Below, piece after piece: positions 62,042-64,000 of a DNA stretch of 64,000 nucleotides. The notes under the pieces are model-generated. The model was not told where the DNA came from. It ran no database searches and saw only the letters and a list, made by a program, of their open reading frames with translations. The stretch is from an uncultured Eubacteriales bacterium (GTDB taxonomy: Bacteria > Bacillota > Clostridia > Oscillospirales > Acutalibacteraceae). How positions within the stretch are numbered: position 1 is the stretch's first letter; every line of letters starts with the position of its first letter. Position numbers and translations under genes: made by a program. Location: positions 1 to 64,000 of the forward strand of contig CAKUFK010000015.1 of assembly GCA_934647945.1 (NCBI GenBank), written 5' to 3'.

Positions 62042-62989
62042 ATGAAACGGCTGTACGGCGGCGTCCTGCTGCTTATGGCGGGGATCGCCGCGGTATCCAT
62101 CGGCATCACCGCCCTGCTTGGCCAATACCGGACCCGGAGAGAGGACGGTTTCGCTGTCATGGCGAGCTTTTATCCCATGTATACGGCCGCGCTCCAGGTG
62201 GCGGGAGGGATTGACGGGGTGACGGTCTCCTGCCTGACCCAGCCCCAAACCGGGTGTCTGCACGATTATCAGCTCTCGCCCGGGGAGATGATCGCTCTTA
62301 AGGAGGCGGATATCCTGGTCCTGAACGGAGCCGGAGCCGAGACATTCCTATCCTCCGCCCTGGCCCAGCTGCCCGGCCTGCGGGTGGCGGACACATCAGA
62401 GGGGATCCCCCTTCTGGAGGGCCAGGGGCATACACATGAGCACGACGGCAGCGAGACAGCGGAGGAACACGCCCACGCGGTCAACGAGCATATCTGGATG
62501 AGCCCCGCCCGGTACGCCCGGCAGGTGGAAAACCTGCGGGATGCCCTGGCCGAGGCCGATCCCGCCCATGCCGCCGCCTATCGGGCCAACGCCGAGAGGT
62601 ATCTTGCACAGGTCCGGGAGATGGAGGCGCGCACCTCCCGGCTGTCCCAGTCTCTGGCCGGGAGGGACTGTGCAACCTTCCACGATTCGGCGGCCTACCT
62701 GGCCGCCGACCTATCCCTGCATGTGACGGCCGCGCTCTCCATCGGGGAAGAGAGCGGCGCCTCGGCTGGGGAACTGGCCGCGGCGGCCGACGCGCTTCGG
62801 GGCCGGGACGTGCTGCTGCTCTACGACGGACAGTATCCGGTGGAGTACGCCTATCTCGCGGATTATGCGTCTTCCAGCCGGACCGTGGTGCTGGATACAG
62901 CGGTGAAGCCCTCGACAGGGGCTGACCCGGCCGTCCGGTGGCTGGACGCGATGGAGGCGAACCTGCGCGCGCTCGAAAACGGGGGATGA
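62042..62989 (+). CDS. Zinc/manganese ABC transporter substrate-binding protein (ZnuA-like)
   Basis: A 315-residue exported cluster A-I metal receptor. A signal or anchor helix (about 7-28) precedes ASFYPMYTAALQVAGG. The metal site includes His in QTGCLHDYQLSPGEM, the His-rich loop GHTHEHDGSETAEEHAHAVNEHIWMSP (about 122-148), CATFHDSAAYLA, and a late Asp in VLDTAVKPS. The His-rich loop is typical of zinc receptors. There is no lipobox Cys, so anchoring is by the uncleaved helix or the protein is free. AAAGGAGGG precedes the ATG. Confidence 0.9.
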   Translation: MKRLYGGVLLLMAGIAAVSIGITALLGQYRTRREDGFAVMASFYPMYTAALQVAGGIDGVTVSCLTQPQTGCLHDYQLSPGEMIALKEADILVLNGAGAETFLSSALAQLPGLRVADTSEGIPLLEGQGHTHEHDGSETAEEHAHAVNEHIWMSPARYARQVENLRDALAEADPAHAAAYRANAERYLAQVREMEARTSRLSQSLAGRDCATFHDSAAYLAADLSLHVTAALSIGEESGASAGELAAAADALRGRDVLLLYDGQYPVEYAYLADYASSSRTVVLDTAVKPSTGADPAVRWLDAMEANLRALENGG

Positions 62990-63029
62990 GGTTTTTGTGC
63001 TTCATCCCATACAGGAAGGCGGCATAGCC

Positions 63030-63770
63030 ATGGAACACTGCGGACTGCACTGCCTGAAAATTGAACACATCGGGGTGACTCTTGGCGGGGAAACCCTGCT
63101 GCGGGATGTCAGCCTCCATGCCCACTGCGGCGAGCTGACCGCCCTCATCGGCCGGAACGGGGCGGGCAAGTCCACCCTTCTCAAAGCCATTCTCGGAGAA
63201 CTCCCCCATACCGGCAAGGTGGATTTCAGCGGCCATGACGGGGCTCCTGCGGCGGGCAAGCCCCGCATCGGCTATGTGCCCCAATCCCTAAATCTGGACC
63301 GCGGATCCCCCGCGACAGTGTACGACTTGGCACTGGCCTTCACTTCCGCTTATCCCGCCTTCCTGCCCAAAAGCCGCCGGATCGAACGGAAATTCGCGGA
63401 GCATTTCGCCCGGTTCCGGGCGGACTATCTACTCGGCCGGCCAGCGGGGCGGCTGTCGGGCGGAGAGCTGCAGCGGGTGCTGTTGGCGGTCGCCACCCTG
63501 CCCATGCCCGACCTGCTCGTGCTGGATGAACCGGTTTCAGGGGTGGACCGGGCGGGGCTGCGGGACTTTTATTCCCTGCTGGAGGATCTCAAACAAACAG
63601 CCGATATGGTGATTCTGCTGGTGTCCCATGACCTGGATTTTGTCCGCCGGGCCGCCGACCGGGTGGTGCTGCTGGACAAGACGGTGCTCGCCTGCGGCAA
63701 ACCCGGCGAGGTGTTTGCCGCCCCGGCCTTCGCTGCCGCCTTTTCCGGAGAGGAGGGGCGTTATGCTTGA
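63030..63770 (+). CDS. Metal ABC transporter ATP-binding protein (ZnuC-like)
   Basis: A 246-residue ATPase. Walker A is IGRNGAGKST, the Q loop GYVPQSLNLD, the signature LSGGELQRVLLA, Walker B DLLVLDEPVSGVD, and the switch His is in LLVSHDLDFV. It powers the importer with the ZnuA- and ZnuB-like proteins. The ATG at 63030 follows GGAAGGCGG; an upstream GTG (62997) after GAGG is an alternative. Its stop overlaps the permease start. Confidence 0.92.
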   Translation: MEHCGLHCLKIEHIGVTLGGETLLRDVSLHAHCGELTALIGRNGAGKSTLLKAILGELPHTGKVDFSGHDGAPAAGKPRIGYVPQSLNLDRGSPATVYDLALAFTSAYPAFLPKSRRIERKFAEHFARFRADYLLGRPAGRLSGGELQRVLLAVATLPMPDLLVLDEPVSGVDRAGLRDFYSLLEDLKQTADMVILLVSHDLDFVRRAADRVVLLDKTVLACGKPGEVFAAPAFAAAFSGEEGRYA

Positions 63771-64000
63771 TGCGCTGCTGACCCTGTTCGACTACGATTT
63801 CATGCGCCGTGCCCTGCTGGCGGTCCTGCTCGTCATGCCGCTGTTCTCCTTGCTCGGCACCCTTGTGGTGAACAACGGCATGGCCTTTTTCTCCGACGCC
63901 CTGGGGCATTCCGCCCTGACCGGGGTGGGGATCGGGGTGATCTTCGGTATGGCCGAGCCGGGGCCGGCTATGGTGCTCTTCGCGGTGGCGTTCGCCTTGC
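63763..64000 (+). CDS. Metal ABC transporter permease (ZnuB-like), cut by window end
   Basis: Starts MLDALLTLFDYDFMRRALLA, overlapping the end of the ATPase gene, and runs off the window after 79 codons. The first helix is followed by LLGTLVVNNGMAFFSDALGHSALTGVG, the conserved loop of the ABC-3 family of zinc and manganese permeases. Third gene of the operon. Confidence 0.9.
   Translation, partial: MLDALLTLFDYDFMRRALLAVLLVMPLFSLLGTLVVNNGMAFFSDALGHSALTGVGIGVIFGMAEPGPAMVLFAVAFAL

Overview
The window reads as a chromosomal contig of a high-GC, obligately anaerobic member of the Clostridia (Oscillospirales-like). Pointers are clostridial-type ribosome-binding sites with ATG, GTG and TTG starts, sigma-A promoters, an NAD-linked multi-subunit [FeFe] hydrogenase, a sodium-type V-ATPase, SecA with a SEC-C tail and a SipW-type signal peptidase. 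This placement is inference; there is no rRNA gene in the window.

Layout. 1-2060: tRNA-Ser(CGA), trmL and manA. 2270-6870: glycogen phosphorylase and a CapA-family protein, each with promoter and terminator. 6900-12670: a leftward block with a CPBP protease, tadA, a YfhO-family membrane protein and its CsbB-like glycosyltransferase, then a gene carrying an in-frame stop. 12780-22800: scattered small transcription units (left-handed beta-helix protein, sugar isomerase, oligopeptide-binding lipoprotein, GNAT, XRE regulators, Fe-S flavoprotein, DUF4234/DUF2752, DEAD-box helicase, mtaB, an HPr-like protein). 22980-24160: a G5/3D cell-wall protein.

24950-30620 is the most interesting stretch. It is a leftward operon of two SipW-signal surface proteins (one with a probable beta-helix), SipW itself, a TasA/camelysin-like protein and a membrane-anchored surface protein. 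A 250-bp segment bounded by 21-bp inverted repeats lies upstream, with a tyrosine recombinase gene directly abutting the far repeat. The segment holds a near-consensus promoter that points away from the operon in this assembly, so the operon looks phase-variable and is captured here mainly OFF.

31080-36590: five-gene [FeFe]-hydrogenase operon with a candidate Rex operator. 36730-38050: MFS transporter. 38060-40740: four copies of a structured repeat whose hairpins are kept by compensatory changes, split by an XRE/SLOG gene pair. 40800-45660: methyltransferase remnant, then a DUF4956/VTC/CotH operon with a frameshift in the CotH gene. 45750-54970: a nine-gene V-type ATPase operon whose K subunit has the sodium-ligand residues. 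55000-64000: a small membrane protein, a ribbon-helix-helix-like peptide, one orphan CRISPR-like repeat, tRNA-Thr(CGT), an XRE regulator, secA, ychF, a membrane protein, and a zinc/manganese-type ABC importer under a 31-bp palindromic operator, cut off by the window end.
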